DNA of 64,000 nt from Capitulum mitella (taxonomy: Eukaryota > Arthropoda > Thecostraca > Pollicipedomorpha > Pollicipedidae), in contig CP099840.1 in NCBI GenBank assembly GCA_030062745.1, positions 16,543,718 through 16,607,717 on the forward strand, written 5' to 3'. The notes under the pieces are model-generated. The model was not told the DNA's origin, ran no database searches, and saw nothing but the letters and a program-made list of their open reading frames with translations. Shown piece after piece: positions 1 to 11,586 of the stretch (positions are counted from its first letter, which is position 1; every line of letters begins with the position of its first letter). The position numbers were made by a program, and so were the translations under genes.

Positions 1-1600
1 ACGAGTTTCTCATTGAATCAAGAAACAATCCAGCCATGTCAAAAACGTGGGCTTTCCACCTCGATTGTGGCCAAAAAGTCTGAAGAGAAGATCAGATGTT
101 TTGCAACATGATTGTGACACGGCACGATAGCCGACGCCATCTAAAAAAGTAACGTACCAAAAAAGCCAATCGCACAAACCCGGTGTCGTATTCGTATGCG
201 TTTCATAAAAACGCGGCCCTGCGCACACCGTGTGCGTCGCTCAAAAGCCCAACTTTTAGCGACGTCCCGACGGGTGTGGGGAATTCTTCTGTAGCACAGA
301 AGAGACGATTTGTGATAATTCGCTTTCCGGAAAACACCTGACTGACGCCTGAGTGGACCAGACTTGAGGCTCGATGACACTATGTAGATGCACCAGCATG
401 CAACTTTGCAGAATGAATTTCTTTACGGAATCTGCTGGTATTTCGGCGTCCTCTCACTTGCAATGCCTCAGTCTAAATATGGCGCATCTCCGACAAATAA
501 GGAATTAACAGTTAATATTGAGTGCGTCAGTGCATGAAATTCACAATAACTAACCGTCTAATCGTCCCCATAATGTTTGTCCGGACACTGCTAAGGGCAG
601 ATGCAAGCGACATCGTAGGGGAGTATGCGGCGCCATGTGTAGGTGAGTTATGAGTACCAAAAACGAGGCATAGCTCCATAACTAAACATTTTTACATGTC
701 AACATTGATGCAAAGAACACGTTTTGTAGAGACCTTATAAACAAGTTTAAGGGTGGAGCCAAGTACAGAAATTTGGGGGTTTGGCCTCTGATCCGTATGA
801 AACAATAATTTACGTCATGAATTTTAACCTAGTAATGACATTTATATAAAATGTATCTGCGAAATATACTGTATAGTATATGCGTATTTGCAATGAAGGG
901 CCCAGGGAAAATGAAGAAAAAGAAACAGGAAAATATGACCCATAGTCTGATGTCATCAGTGCACTATCGAAACATTTCATGGTGGTCGTGACGAGGTGGC
1001 TATGTTAAAACTGGAAGGGTGGGGAGGGACAAAACAACAGAATCAAAGTACGATATTGACACGTATCTCAGCAAAGATTTGAGACATCAGAAAGATTAGC
1101 TTGCTGAAACTGCATGGAGTTCTTAACACCCTTTTTCCAAAGCATTCCATTTTCATACATTTTCCAAGCTGCTGCGGGTATTGGCAGAGCGCCAGGCCCC
1201 CCCCCCCAAAAAAAAAGGATTTGCGCCAGTCCAAATCAATGATTGCAAGGATCAAGCAAAATGGCATTTAAAGAAGGGATTCCACGACATTATGGGTTAG
1301 GATTCAAGATGTTGCCGTTGTGAGGCAATATCTTTGTAACATTATATATTATTCATTTGTTTTCAGAACTCTCATGAGGACTGTAAAACACAAAGACATC
1401 GTACGGAATAAACGTGTGAAAATTTAAGAATGTGTTTTTTCGCTACAGGAAGCCGTCATAGGCAAGCAGCCGCCCTGTACATATTGCTACACAGCGGGGA
1501 CTGAACGCGCCCAACAACCGGCAGCTCGCACTTCCTCTAAAGAAGCTCCGAGCGTGAATATATTAATAGCTAAGCATGAGTATTGCCGCCATTATCATAG
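1..1600. other. Non-coding stretch, nothing recognised
   Basis: Only short open frames occur and none resembles a protein family I know. A run of 11 C followed by 9 A lies at 1197-1216. I see no element ends, splice-bounded exon or tandem repeat here. Nothing further can be supported. Confidence 0.6.
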
Positions 1601-1609
1601 ATTAGCGTC

Positions 1610-1890
1610 GAGTACTGAGGTCTGGCGTGGAGGCAGCACTCTGTGCCGTCTGGCTGCTGACGCCCTGCAGCCGGCCGCATTCCGAGCGGGCGCGCGGCGC
1701 ACCCCCGCGTGCGCCGTGTTTGTGTCGGCACCCCGTGTGACCGCCGACGGTGCCGCTCTGCCGCCGACCTGGGGTCACCTGGTCAGCTGACGGGTATTTA
1801 TGACGCATGGCGTCGATTCATCAGCAGCCCGCCGCCCGGCCGGCGTGAGAGAGCCGGCCGGCCTCCTGTGCGCCGCTCAGCCATGCTAAT
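1610..1890. promoter_or_regulatory. CpG-rich promoter-like stretch
   Basis: This stretch is strongly GC- and CpG-rich compared with its AT-rich flanks, with repeated GCGCGCGGCGC, GCCGGCC and CGCCG strings. It ends beside AT-richer sequence leading into the minisatellite at 1958. A TATTTATGA string at about 1795 could be a weak TATA-like element. No first exon can be assigned on either strand. CpG-rich islands often mark promoters, but an old GC-rich repeat would look the same, so the call is tentative. Confidence 0.3.
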
Positions 1891-1954
1891 GAAAAACGGC
1901 AACTAGCATTCATGAGGTGGCAGAACAAATTCCCGGAGACGCGTCGGCGGCGGC

Positions 1955-2332
1955 GGGCACCTGTCAGTCCGCCAGTCTGCGGCACCTGTCAGTCCGCCAG
2001 TCTGCGGCACCTGTCGGTCCGTCAGTCTGCAGCGGACACCTGTCGGTCCGCCAGTCTGCGGCACCTGTCGGTCCGTCAGTCTGCAGCGGACACCTGTCAG
2101 TCCGCCAGTCTGCGGCACCTGTCGGTCCGTCAGTCTGCAGCGGACACCTGTCAGTCCGCCAGTCTGCGGCACCTGTCGGTCCGTCAGTCTGCAGCGGACA
2201 CCTGTCGGTCCGCCAGTCTGCGGCACCTGTCGGTCCGTCAGTCTGCAGCAGACACCTGTCGGTCCGCCAGTCTGCGGCACCTGTCGGTTCGTCAGTCTGC
2301 TGCAACGGACACCTGTCGGTCGGCCAGTCTGC
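1955..2332. repeat. Minisatellite with 54-bp unit, about 6-7 copies
   Basis: The unit is two related half-units (about 25 and 29 bp), each built on CCTGTCGGTCCGYCAGTCTG. The string AGCGGACACC recurs every 54 bp (for example 2031 and 2085). Because 54 is divisible by three, several frames on both strands stay open for 140-170 codons. That is a by-product of the unit length, not evidence for a protein. The half-unit structure suggests a duplication of a shorter unit before array growth. Confidence 0.9.
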
Positions 2333-2429
2333 AACCCTGTCGTGGCACCAGCCTTTGTCTTCTACGCAGAACTCGCCTTGTCGCCGACCATTGCCGGTGG
2401 ACCCGGCACAGGGCAGGCGGATAGGGGCG

Positions 2430-3170
2430 TGACAAGAGAGGGCTGGAGGTGTCACAGGGGAGAGGGCTGAGGAGAGAAGGCTGGGGCGTCACAGCAGAGA
2501 GGGCTGGGGGCGTCATGGGAGAGGGGGCTGGGGGCGTCATGGGAGAGAGGGCTGGGGGCATCACAAGAGAGAGGGCTGGGGCATCATAGGAGAGAGGGCT
2601 GGGGCATCATAGGGGAGAGGGCTGGGGACATCATAGGAGAGAGGGCTGAGGCGTCATAGGGGAGAGGGCTGAGGCGTCATAGGGGAGAGGGCTGGGGACG
2701 CCACAAGAGAGAGGGCTGGGGACATCATAGGAGAGAGGGCTGGGGCATCATAGGAGAGAGGGCTGGGGGCGTCACAAGGGAGAGGGCTGGGGACATCATA
2801 GGAGAGAGGGCTGAGGCGTCATAGGAGAGAGGGCTGGGGGCGTCATAGGAGAGAGGGCTGGGGGCACCACAAGAGAGAGGGCTGGGGGCGTCACAAGGGA
2901 GAGGGCTGGGGACATCATAGGGGACAGGGCTGGGCGTCATAGGAGAGAGGGCTGTGACATCACATGAACTGGGGTTGAGGACGTCATGGGGGAAATCCTG
3001 GGGGGCTGTCACAGGACAGGTGACTGGGTACGCCACAGAAAGAGCTGCTATCACAGGGACGTCACAAGGGAACGGCTGGGAACGCCAGAAGGGAGGCAAA
3101 CTGGGGACATCAGAGGGAGGAAGCTGGGCACGTCAGAGGGAGGCAGTTGGTGAAATCAGAGGGAGGCAGA
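2430..3170. repeat. Minisatellite with unit of about 23-25 bp, about 30 degenerate copies
   Basis: A purine-rich unit of the type GAGAGGGCTGGGGACATCATAGG repeats head to tail, with GAGGGCT recurring every 23-24 bp (2594, 2617, 2641, 2664 and so on). Copies become divergent after 2960, where the motif changes to GAGGGAGGCAGTTGG. The strand bias (G and A on the plus strand) is strong. Long open frames crossing it on the minus strand are repeat artefacts. Confidence 0.9.
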
Positions 3171-3388
3171 GAAAGTTGGGGTCAAAGAAAATCAGACTTT
3201 ACGGCAGGGGAAGTTGGGGGAACGAGTGAATGTTGACGGAACATGCCGCCTGTTTTACGGGAATTATTGGGAGTGGAAACGAAAATAAGAGTCCACTCTC
3301 CATCGGCTTTTGTTTCCGAAGACAGAGTGGGAAAGTGGAAATCGGGATAATTTAGCCAGTCACTTACAGAAGACAATCCTACGTTGAA

Positions 3389-3423
<35 letters not shown>

Positions 3424-4389
3424 CATGCGTAAGTGTCAGTTTCTAGTGAACTCCAGTGTTCTCCGTCCCCTATTTTGATTCCGCGTATCATGTCAGTTCA
3501 ACTCCTAGATGAAGCAAACCTGGGAAAGTGGAAACCCAAAAACAGCCGCAATGAATACGTGAACAACTACTTATGCTTCCCATTCATAACTTTCTCTCAC
3601 CAGCGTTTACACTTTCTATTCCTGCCAAAAGCATGTACTTTCATTCAGTGACTGTTCGTCCGGCCTCAGCTCCAGGCAGAATACTTTTGTGTTACTCTTA
3701 TCGTGGACTTTTCTATGGCCAAATTTCCCCGGGCCTTATTCAGCTCCTCCTGATATCTCAAGAACAGGTCTTCCGATTTCGCTGGCTCAAACGGACCTTC
3801 TTCGAGTCTAATAATACTAATGTTTCAAAATAAAAATGTGTTAATGGCGATTTCCGGGGCATAAAAACGTGGCTTTCTAGCATATTTTTGCTAGCCATAA
3901 CATTGGATATTTTCGGTGGAGGGCCCCTCAAAAGAAAATCAAAATGGAACCTGAAGCCCTATGTGTACTGACCTATAAAACGTCCAAAAGACCATAAACG
4001 CTCATATATATATATATATATATATATACGTATTTTTATGTTTACAAATGTATGTACTGACATCAGCGACCGACCGCAGCATTACCTTTTACTAGCTTTC
4101 TTGTCTTTTTTTGATGGAGAGAATTGTCGTATTTAGATCGTTTGTTAATCGTGAAATCAAGATCACAAAGACACTCATTTATAGAAGCGTTTCGAAGAAT
4201 TCTTTTCCACCTTCAGAATGCAGACGCTACAATGTTATCGCGACGCTACAATGTGGGTTTGAGCAATTGCATACAAGGCCAAGCGTACTAAATATAAAAG
4301 CACTTTCATATTTGGCATTTCCTAACAGTGAAAAATCAGAGCAGTTATTTCGCCGTTAGGACATGTCAAGAATGAAACCACTTTTGTAT
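3171..4389. other. Non-coding stretch with two TA microsatellites
   Basis: A perfect (AT)15 lies at 3391-3420 and a second TA tract at about 4004-4028. The rest contains only short unassigned open frames. No element ends were recognised before the TTAA at 4390. Confidence 0.6.
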
Positions 4390-5121
4390 TTAACTCGCGC
4401 ACGACCGTCGGCCAGTTTCGATCATGCGCGACTGGCGGGGCAGTTGACTGCCCCCCCCCTCTAACTCACGAACGGTTGGTCGCACGATAAAAATAAACAC
4501 GCCGTTGAAAAACTTGTGACGAATAGAGCCCGAAACTGGCCTCATTTTTAGTTTCAGACAATATGTAAGCAATTTACGTCCTATATTTGTTTTCTCATAG
4601 CCGACTGCATGAGACTGAGAAACGGCCTGAATCTCAAGGACTGTGACTAATGACGCATAGTTAAAGGCACCAGGGCACAAGTAAAGGTCCGCAAATGCCG
4701 ATACACATCTAATTCCTCGGATTTGTTCAATATGTACGCCCAAACGTTGAGTTAAAAATACACCAATTTTCGCGTCGGCTGTCGGCGTGCGGCGCAGCCG
4801 TATGCAGTAGGAAATTGACGGGAACTAATTTTAGCGTTCCCCTGTTTTTGCGAGAAAAGCCTATCCATGTAAATTTCATGTTTTTTTTTGTTTTGCGAAA
4901 AAGTTACAGAGCGCTAAACTTTTTGGAGACAGGCCTGTTTGACCTGACGTAGGTCAAGTACCTGACCTGACCTGAGCTCAAAACTTTGACACAAGGTGTA
5001 AAAATGATGAAGCAAAAGGTACACAAAGTTTCGTGACTCTGTGTTTGTTGGTTCTCTCGCAGTTCCCGAAAAACTTCGGGGGGGGGCAGTCAACAGCCCC
5101 CCACAGTCGGGGACGGGTTAA
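4390..5121 (-). mobile_element. piggyBac-like non-autonomous element, family 1, internally deleted copy
   Basis: The element is flanked by TTAA at 4390-4393 and 5118-5121. One end begins CTCGCGCACGACCG and the other ends in GTCGGGGACGGG, so both show the CCC-type terminus typical of piggyBac-like elements. It matches in inverted orientation the longer copy at 18,136-19,334, but lacks the central part and is only about 724 bp. Oligo-C and oligo-G runs lie 50-60 bp inside the ends (about 4451 and 5082). It carries an open frame of 117 codons (4390-4743) also open in the 18-kb copy, but differences between copies are mostly amino-acid changing, so it does not look constrained. No transposase is present. 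Assignment rests on TTAA duplication and end sequence, which is known for piggyBac; mobilisation by a piggyBac transposase is inferred. Confidence 0.75.
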
Positions 5122-5435
5122 TACGCATGGTCTTGTATGTAATTGCTTAATCGCAAAGCGTAACGCTGCGATAACTGTCAGCATTCTGAAGGTGAAAAAC
5201 GAATTTTTCAAAACGTTAATAAATGAGTGTCTTTGTGACCTTGATTACACGGTAAATGAACGATCCTGAGACGACAGCTCGCTCCATCAAAAAAAAAAAA
5301 AAAAAAAAACGATAAGAAACGCGCCAAAAGCAAATGCTGCAGTCGTTTTTAACAATATAGGTTCAGAAGAAAATGTCCTACTGCGATGCACGAACGTATA
5401 TACACACACACACACGCACGCACATATATATATGC

Positions 5436-5506
<71 letters not shown>

Positions 5507-7032
5507 TACTAATTACGTTTTTAAACGTTTTCACAATGGATCTTGGTAGTACTGTGGCTTCGTAATCGTGTTCGTTAAAAATCGCACCAATGCTCAATAC
5601 AGACAACAGGCAAACAAAGTGGCACTTCATGGCTTTATTACCTGTATTTAAGCAGAGACCGCCTGGGGGCGTCAGATAGGGCACCCCTTCAGTTTTTTTC
5701 TTGAATAGCTTCTAACCCGTTAGTGCCAGCGCAACCAAAATTTCAGCACATGCTCATCATTAATTTTACATATTTTGACATCAAAATTGTTTGTTTCCAT
5801 GCTAGGTCAGACCATGGAACTATGGCGTCATAAGTCCACCCTTGCATGAATGTTTTCGCCTCTTCGAGTAACGACGCGATCATGCTTCGTTTTTTTACGC
5901 AATATTCGCGAACAGAATGCATAAATTATTTGGATTTACGTAGGACACGGTCCCCAAAAGGATATACAAACGTGACATGTCAACATTGGAGGCACATGCA
6001 TGATGCCAATTGGACTGATTTGCATTATAGGTGATAGAAGTAGATGACGCTGACATTCCCTATCGTGCAAGCCGGACAAGCAAATCTATATGCGCCTCTT
6101 GGCAAGGTTCGAGAATGCAACGTAAGGTCATGTAAGGTTACGTCACTGGTAGATGTCAAAACGAAATGAAATACATTGCCTGTGGACAATGGTTCAGTAG
6201 CAGCAAAAATAAATTACTGTTCCTCGTCAGAAAAAAGAAAATGATAGTCTGTCCTGATCTAGTTTGACCTTGACCGGATTAAGAGCAGACTGCACAAATC
6301 CAATCACGACGAGATGCCATTTCATTTCTGGGGCCTGTTGCACTAAAATCTATCTCGACTTGTCGGGAAAAAATTATTCCGACGCTATGAAGTATCAGTA
6401 CCCCAATTCCTGCTTCACCAACGGTCGAAATGTTTGTCCGAATTTTTATCCGAAATCGGAAAAAATCGGTGAGTATGACATCGGTAACATCGGTGAGTAT
6501 GATGTCATGAAATAGAGCACCGTTAGCACCGTTAGTACCGGTAGACACTGAATTACTGGAGCCCTAAATGGTATTGTTTTATGCTTTTCGGGCAGAAATA
6601 TCTCTTTCCATCATATTTGCATGTAACTATCCATATTAGGAGTGAAATAATTCGGAAGTGAATATCCAGTTTACAGTTCGCCACTTTCGGATCGGGGTAT
6701 CCGTAGCTAAATTGTAGAGCGCCGCCTTATAATGAAAGTGGAACTTTTCCCAGCGATATGATCTAAGTGTGTTAGCATTAGTTCAGTATTTGTAAAGAGT
6801 AACCTAATGATGAACGCACCACATACCAGAGTAAGACCACAAGTACGGGATGATCTCCAGTGTCATGCAGATCACACCAGCCGAAGTTACGACAGTACTG
6901 CCTCTTTGGCACCAATATGCTCCATCATTTTTGGTCAGAAAGTGATGGAATTTCATAGGGAAAACTTAATTATCCGTGCTTAGAAAAAAGAAATCCGACG
7001 TACTGTGGCCAAGGTTCATCCACTTACGATGA
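5122..7032. other. Non-coding stretch with poly-A, TA/CA tract and dispersed repeat
   Basis: A run of 21 A lies at 5289-5309 and a mixed CA, CG and TA microsatellite at about 5399-5504. A dispersed repeat at 6175-6450 is listed separately. No coding exon is supported. Confidence 0.6.
6175..6450. repeat. Dispersed repeat shared with 9.28-9.65 kb
   Basis: The part at 6190-6325 resembles 9505-9650 in the same orientation (both contain a GTCAGAAA...CTGACC...GGAAAGCAGAC type series). The part starting with GGCCTGTTGCACTAAAATCTA at about 6338 resembles the reverse complement of about 9290-9430, which contains TTAGTGCAACAG. GTTGCAC ends occur on many short DNA transposons. The different order in the two places suggests rearranged or nested elements. 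Boundaries were not resolved by eye. Confidence 0.4.
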
Positions 7033-7300
7033 CAGGCACGTAACCAGGATTTTCCGAGGGGGGCCAAATGCCAAATCTGTCATGTGCCGCTGGTATATGA
7101 TGAGATTTATGGAAAAAGCAGCAATTTTATGTAATTCACCTGATATTTAACACACAGGAAAGCAGATAAAGTTTGCTTTTGTAACATACAGATGATCGCA
7201 ATTCCGTATTCCTGCAAAACCGATATATATCTAGCGCAGACTGCTTGGCTCGGGGGCCATGGCCCCCATGGCCACCCTCGTCCTCTTGACTACGTCCCTG
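7033..7300. mobile_element. Short DNA transposon (MITE), 268 bp
   Basis: The left end reads CAGGCACGTAACCAGGATTT and the reverse complement of the right end reads CAGGGACGTAGTCAAGAGGA, giving an imperfect terminal inverted repeat, followed on both sides by GGGGGCC-type sequence. It has no coding capacity. CAGGGGCGTAGCCAGGA-type ends are common on short DNA transposons in invertebrates. The presumed 8-bp flanks (7025-7032 and 7301-7308) match at only half the positions, so the copy is old or the boundaries are off by a few bases. Confidence 0.6.
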
Positions 7301-10300
7301 TGCGGAGGTACCCTTACTAAAAACACTAAACACGCTACCTGCTGATTGGGTAACTCAGTTTTTTTACATTGGGAGTTACTACACAAAATAATGCTCTGCA
7401 TGCGGAATCGCGCTAGCATTTAATAAAGTGAGTTGATGCAAGTTGGCACTGTCGGTGCCATGGTAGCACGGCAACCAGCATCCACAAGAAACTTCTCCCA
7501 GCGGGTGACCTCTTAATACCTCTGATCTTGATTCAGAACACAGAGAAAGCGTCCGTTTTTTTTTAGTGAAACATAAGTTTTCATCACCAGCCTTTCTTCT
7601 TGAGCAGGCATGGTTTCAGAGTTGTCTTTTTCAGATCAGCAGCATTGGTCCCTGCACGTCGCCTTGGTTTTGGCACTCCCTAACCAGTGCAGAAACATAC
7701 CAATTGGCAGTCAGATTTGCCAGGTATATCCAAACAGGCAGTTCCATTAAACCTTCTGTTTGAATGGATACCAGCACATTTATTTGCATCATGCATGAGC
7801 TATGGTCTTCACACATGCATTTTGCAGTCATTTACCTTGGAGTGCAGAGAGTAAAATAGAGTTTGCAACATACACAAGTGGCACCAGATACAAAAATTGC
7901 AGGCAAATGCCACATCGATCTTGAAATGTTACATCTTGAGTGTTTGGCACCATCTCAATCTGCTGACTGCCACCAACAGCTCAACTCCGCACACACGCCA
8001 GCCCAATCGTCATCGAAATCAGGTCAGAGTGACGAAGCAGGACAACACGAGAGTCTGCTGACTGTAAGGTGATGCACTGGCGTCGATGAAGCTGTTCCTC
8101 CACAGTAAAATGAGGAAATGTTAATTTCTACACGTATTTTTCATTAGCTTTACAGTTATTACCATGTTCCCTATGACATATGGGTTAATGACAACCACAA
8201 CAGGACAACACTGAGAAAGAACAGCAGTGCCCACATGTGGTTGCAACCAGCATGCAACAATTGCTAATGGAACAACAAAGTGTCAGCCTTTGAGTCCTGG
8301 CCTTCTCAGCCCAAGCGATAAACCTGATCTTCAGCAAAAATATTAGAAGATATCTTATAGCTATTGAGTATCAATGTGCGTGATAATCAATCACTCTAAT
8401 GACCAAAACATGCAGTATGTCATGCATACTGTATAAGAGAGTTTGGTGGTAAGTTGCTAAAAAGTAAGGAAAAACAGCAGGAAGTATGGCACAAAATTGT
8501 TCGAAAAATAATACGGGAATGGGTAGTTATTTCAGTGCATTATTTCTTGCGTGGAGATTGACAGAGCATATGCCAATACAGCTACTACAGGCCCAATCCA
8601 CATGACAAGATAGATTTTGATAAAATGTCATTGATGCAGAGTTGTGGCATTGAAGTCCGTCATTTGGTTCATGGATAAGTGTTTCCGCTGGCTTACTGCA
8701 ATAACTATTTAGTTTTTGCAAGATGTTTACATACCATGGGACTGCTCCGACACCCATCATCACTAATGAAAAGCACTACTCTTTATACAATAAATAGTGG
8801 AAGATTGTTCAGCACGATTGTCAGTAATGAGATTCCCCCATCGATTTTCTTGCTATTTAGTTTTCTTGCTGCTACAAGTTACAGTCAAAAAAGAATCATG
8901 TTAATACAATCATTGCCAGTACATGACAGTATAAGTCTAAAATCACAATAGCAGGAGAATAGCACATTATAATATGAATAGCACATTATAATGTGAATAT
9001 ATAACATTAGCTGATCAACCCACGCAAACATACCTAAATTTGCAGGGTCATTATCTACTCCATGTTAATTTAGTCCGTACACTTCATTCCTGTCAGTGGT
9101 AGGGCCAACGCGAATTTCTCTTCTGCCGCATAGAGTTCACACAAAACCTAAAAAAAAAACAGTCTGTCCACCTCTTTCATAAGACAACTGCACGGGACAA
9201 TTTGGATTCCCACCACTGAGCCTCCAAACGAACAAAATTCAGACGGTCTATGCTATTTGAATTTCTTGTCCGAAAAATTCAGACTCTCGACCATTGTGAA
9301 GCTTGCGGCATATAAGTTTCTCGTCGGCGCTGAGGTTGGTGAAACAGAGTTCGTTCCGACTGTCGGAAAATCGTGTCCGAATCCCTGAGGCGGGATAATT
9401 TTTTTAGATGTTAGTGCAACAGAAGTGCCGGAAAACCAGTGTCCGAAAACTGGGATCTGGAAGCTTAGTTTTGGTGAAAGAGGCCTTTTTACTTGGCGCA
9501 GTTAAGAATTCCAGCGAGAAATTATTGCTCTTTGTCAGAAAGAGCAATGAAACCTTATCTGGCCTGACCTAAACTGATTCTGACTGGATGGAAAGCAGAC
9601 AATGCAAAATTGACCATCAGAAGGTTTCGCTTCCTTCCTTTTTGCCACGTGGATCAAAACGGCTGCGAGTAATTGCCGGTCTTTGCCATGTAAAGAAAGA
9701 TCAATATTTCAACTAACCAAAGCTGACCTTGGCCCGACACTTCTTAACATTTTGACATGCTTCTGATGCAAAAGGTCGTGACCTTTGGTTTGATACCCAT
9801 TTGAGGGTTCTAAGACTAGCACTGCCGATGACATGATGTACAAACCGATGTCAGTCTTTCCGACGTCGTGGTATGGGTTTTACATGACCTGTGACGTCTT
9901 CGGTCACGTGACCAGAACAACATAGCATTTTCCAAATTGCAAGACTCAGGACAATCGATTGGTGATAGACCGGTTCAGTTCCGACGGTTAGATCCTGAGA
10001 TAAAGGGAGGTGACCCTTTTAACACCCTTAGGCGGTCGCGGATACAAAGACGCGACAGGCGGTACCGGGTTAATCGACGTTCCGTCCTCCTTAGTGCATT
10101 ATCAAAATTACCACAGATGAATAAAATAGCACACTGGCAAATTAAAAAAAGAAACAGAAAAACTCGGACCAAAAAGACACAAATCAAAAAAAAGCTGACA
10201 GCAAAAACAGGTCCCTGGGAAGCTTTGCATAGTCACACTTAACAACGGCTCTAAAACCAAGGTCCAGTATTCAACACAAACCATACACTACGCTTGGATA

Positions 10301-10314
10301 CAACGGACGGTGAA
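7301..10314. other. Non-coding stretch, one dispersed repeat, otherwise unassigned
   Basis: Short open frames of 60-100 codons occur but none is recognisable. The segment at 9280-9650 shares sequence with 6175-6450. Around 8940-9000 there is a small direct duplication of TAGCACATTATAAT. Nothing else is supported. Confidence 0.55.
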
Positions 10315-11586
10315 TTAACACGCGTGCTGGAAGGGAGGTCTTTCTGTGCCCCCCCCACCTGTTTTTCTTGAATACCTCGAGAACAAATCGGAGCTGGTTG
10401 CTGCTACTTTGTGACATTTATGGCAACTGAATAGCTCGTCGAATGACGCAGAAAAATCGGAAATCGGCCAGAAATTTTTCAAGTTTTAAGCATTTGAAAT
10501 CAGGCGAACATAACGAAAACGACGGTTGTCGCTGACAGATGGGGACTTTATGAAAGAACCAGCGTTCTACCTAAGATTACCGTTTGAACACAATCACGCG
10601 ACGTCATTTGGATACAAGTGATGGATGTACCAAGACCAAAGCCAGGGGCAATAAGGGTCAAGGTCATCAAAGGTCAAGGTAAACCAGCTTGTGACCTTAT
10701 CCAGATTTGCTATGCAGCATGTCGGTTTGTATGAAATATGCATTCAAAGACCCTAATAAAAACACGTCTGCGCACACCGACACACATATACCAGGGTCAG
10801 TCAAAAATAAGTTCATTAAAGGTGAAGATCAAATATCTTGTGGCCTGGCCCAGACTTGTTTTGCGACATGTCGATTTGTATGGAATATGCATTCAAAGAC
10901 CCTAATAAAAACATGTGTGCGCATATGGATACGCTTACATATATACCAGGGTCATTTCAGGTCCAGGTCATCAAAGATTGAAATATGCATTCAAAGACCC
11001 TACTAAAAACACGTTTGGCACATTGATACTTACATGTATATACATATATACATACACATACATACATAAATATAAACGCTGGAAGTGACCAAATGTACCG
11101 ATGTTAGCTAAATTCACTGAAAATACGCCAAAAGATACGTGTTGCGCCCTTATTTACATTCAAGCTATTCCGTGCATCTCGAAATCTGATCTGCAAAAGA
11201 TGAAAAAATGACGCCATAGGTCAACGGCCTGACATGACCTCGAATCCACAGAAGGAATCCACAGCCAAGACGCCCAATGAACAGAAATTGCTGTATTCCA
11301 TGTTTTAACGGCAAACAAACGCTTTTCCCTTTTTGTTCGAAAAGTTGTACGGAATGGCCTGCACGGGCCGAAAAAGTGTCCAAAGTTGACGTTTTCTACC
11401 CCATTTCACTTTGAAAATATTGACCTAGAGTCATGAAAATTTCACACAGTGTAAATAGTTATAGTCTCACCCTGTCAATAAAATTCCATGTCTCTAGCTT
11501 TTTCCGTTGCCGAGATCAGAGGGGTCACCTTTGGACCCCCTTCCAGTGCGCGTTAGCATGAAACCCCTTTCCACTGCGCGGGTTAA
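10315..11586. mobile_element. piggyBac-like non-autonomous element, family 3
   Basis: TTAA at 10315-10318 is followed by CACGCGTGCTGGAAGGGAGG, and TTAA at 11583-11586 is preceded by a terminus whose reverse complement reads CCCGCGCAGTGGAAAGGGG. The right end also holds a second near-copy of the terminus (CTAACGCGCACTGGAAGGGGG) about 30 bp inside, so the terminus is duplicated there. Inside, a module centred on AATATGCATTCAAAGACCCTA is present three times (about 10735, 10884 and 10982). No transposase is present. The TTAA flanks and C-rich ends point to piggyBac-type mobilisation, by inference. Confidence 0.6.

Noticed and set aside
1903..2455. Several 140-170-codon open frames on both strands
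   Set aside because: They arise from the 54-bp repeat unit being divisible by three and lacking stops; composition is purely repetitive.
5349..5684. 111-codon minus-strand frame with repeated YI
   Set aside because: It is generated by the TA microsatellite at about 5399-5504.
10015..10076. Two TTAA sites about 55 bp apart with C-rich inner sequence
   Set aside because: Too short to be a transposable element and the inner ends do not pair.
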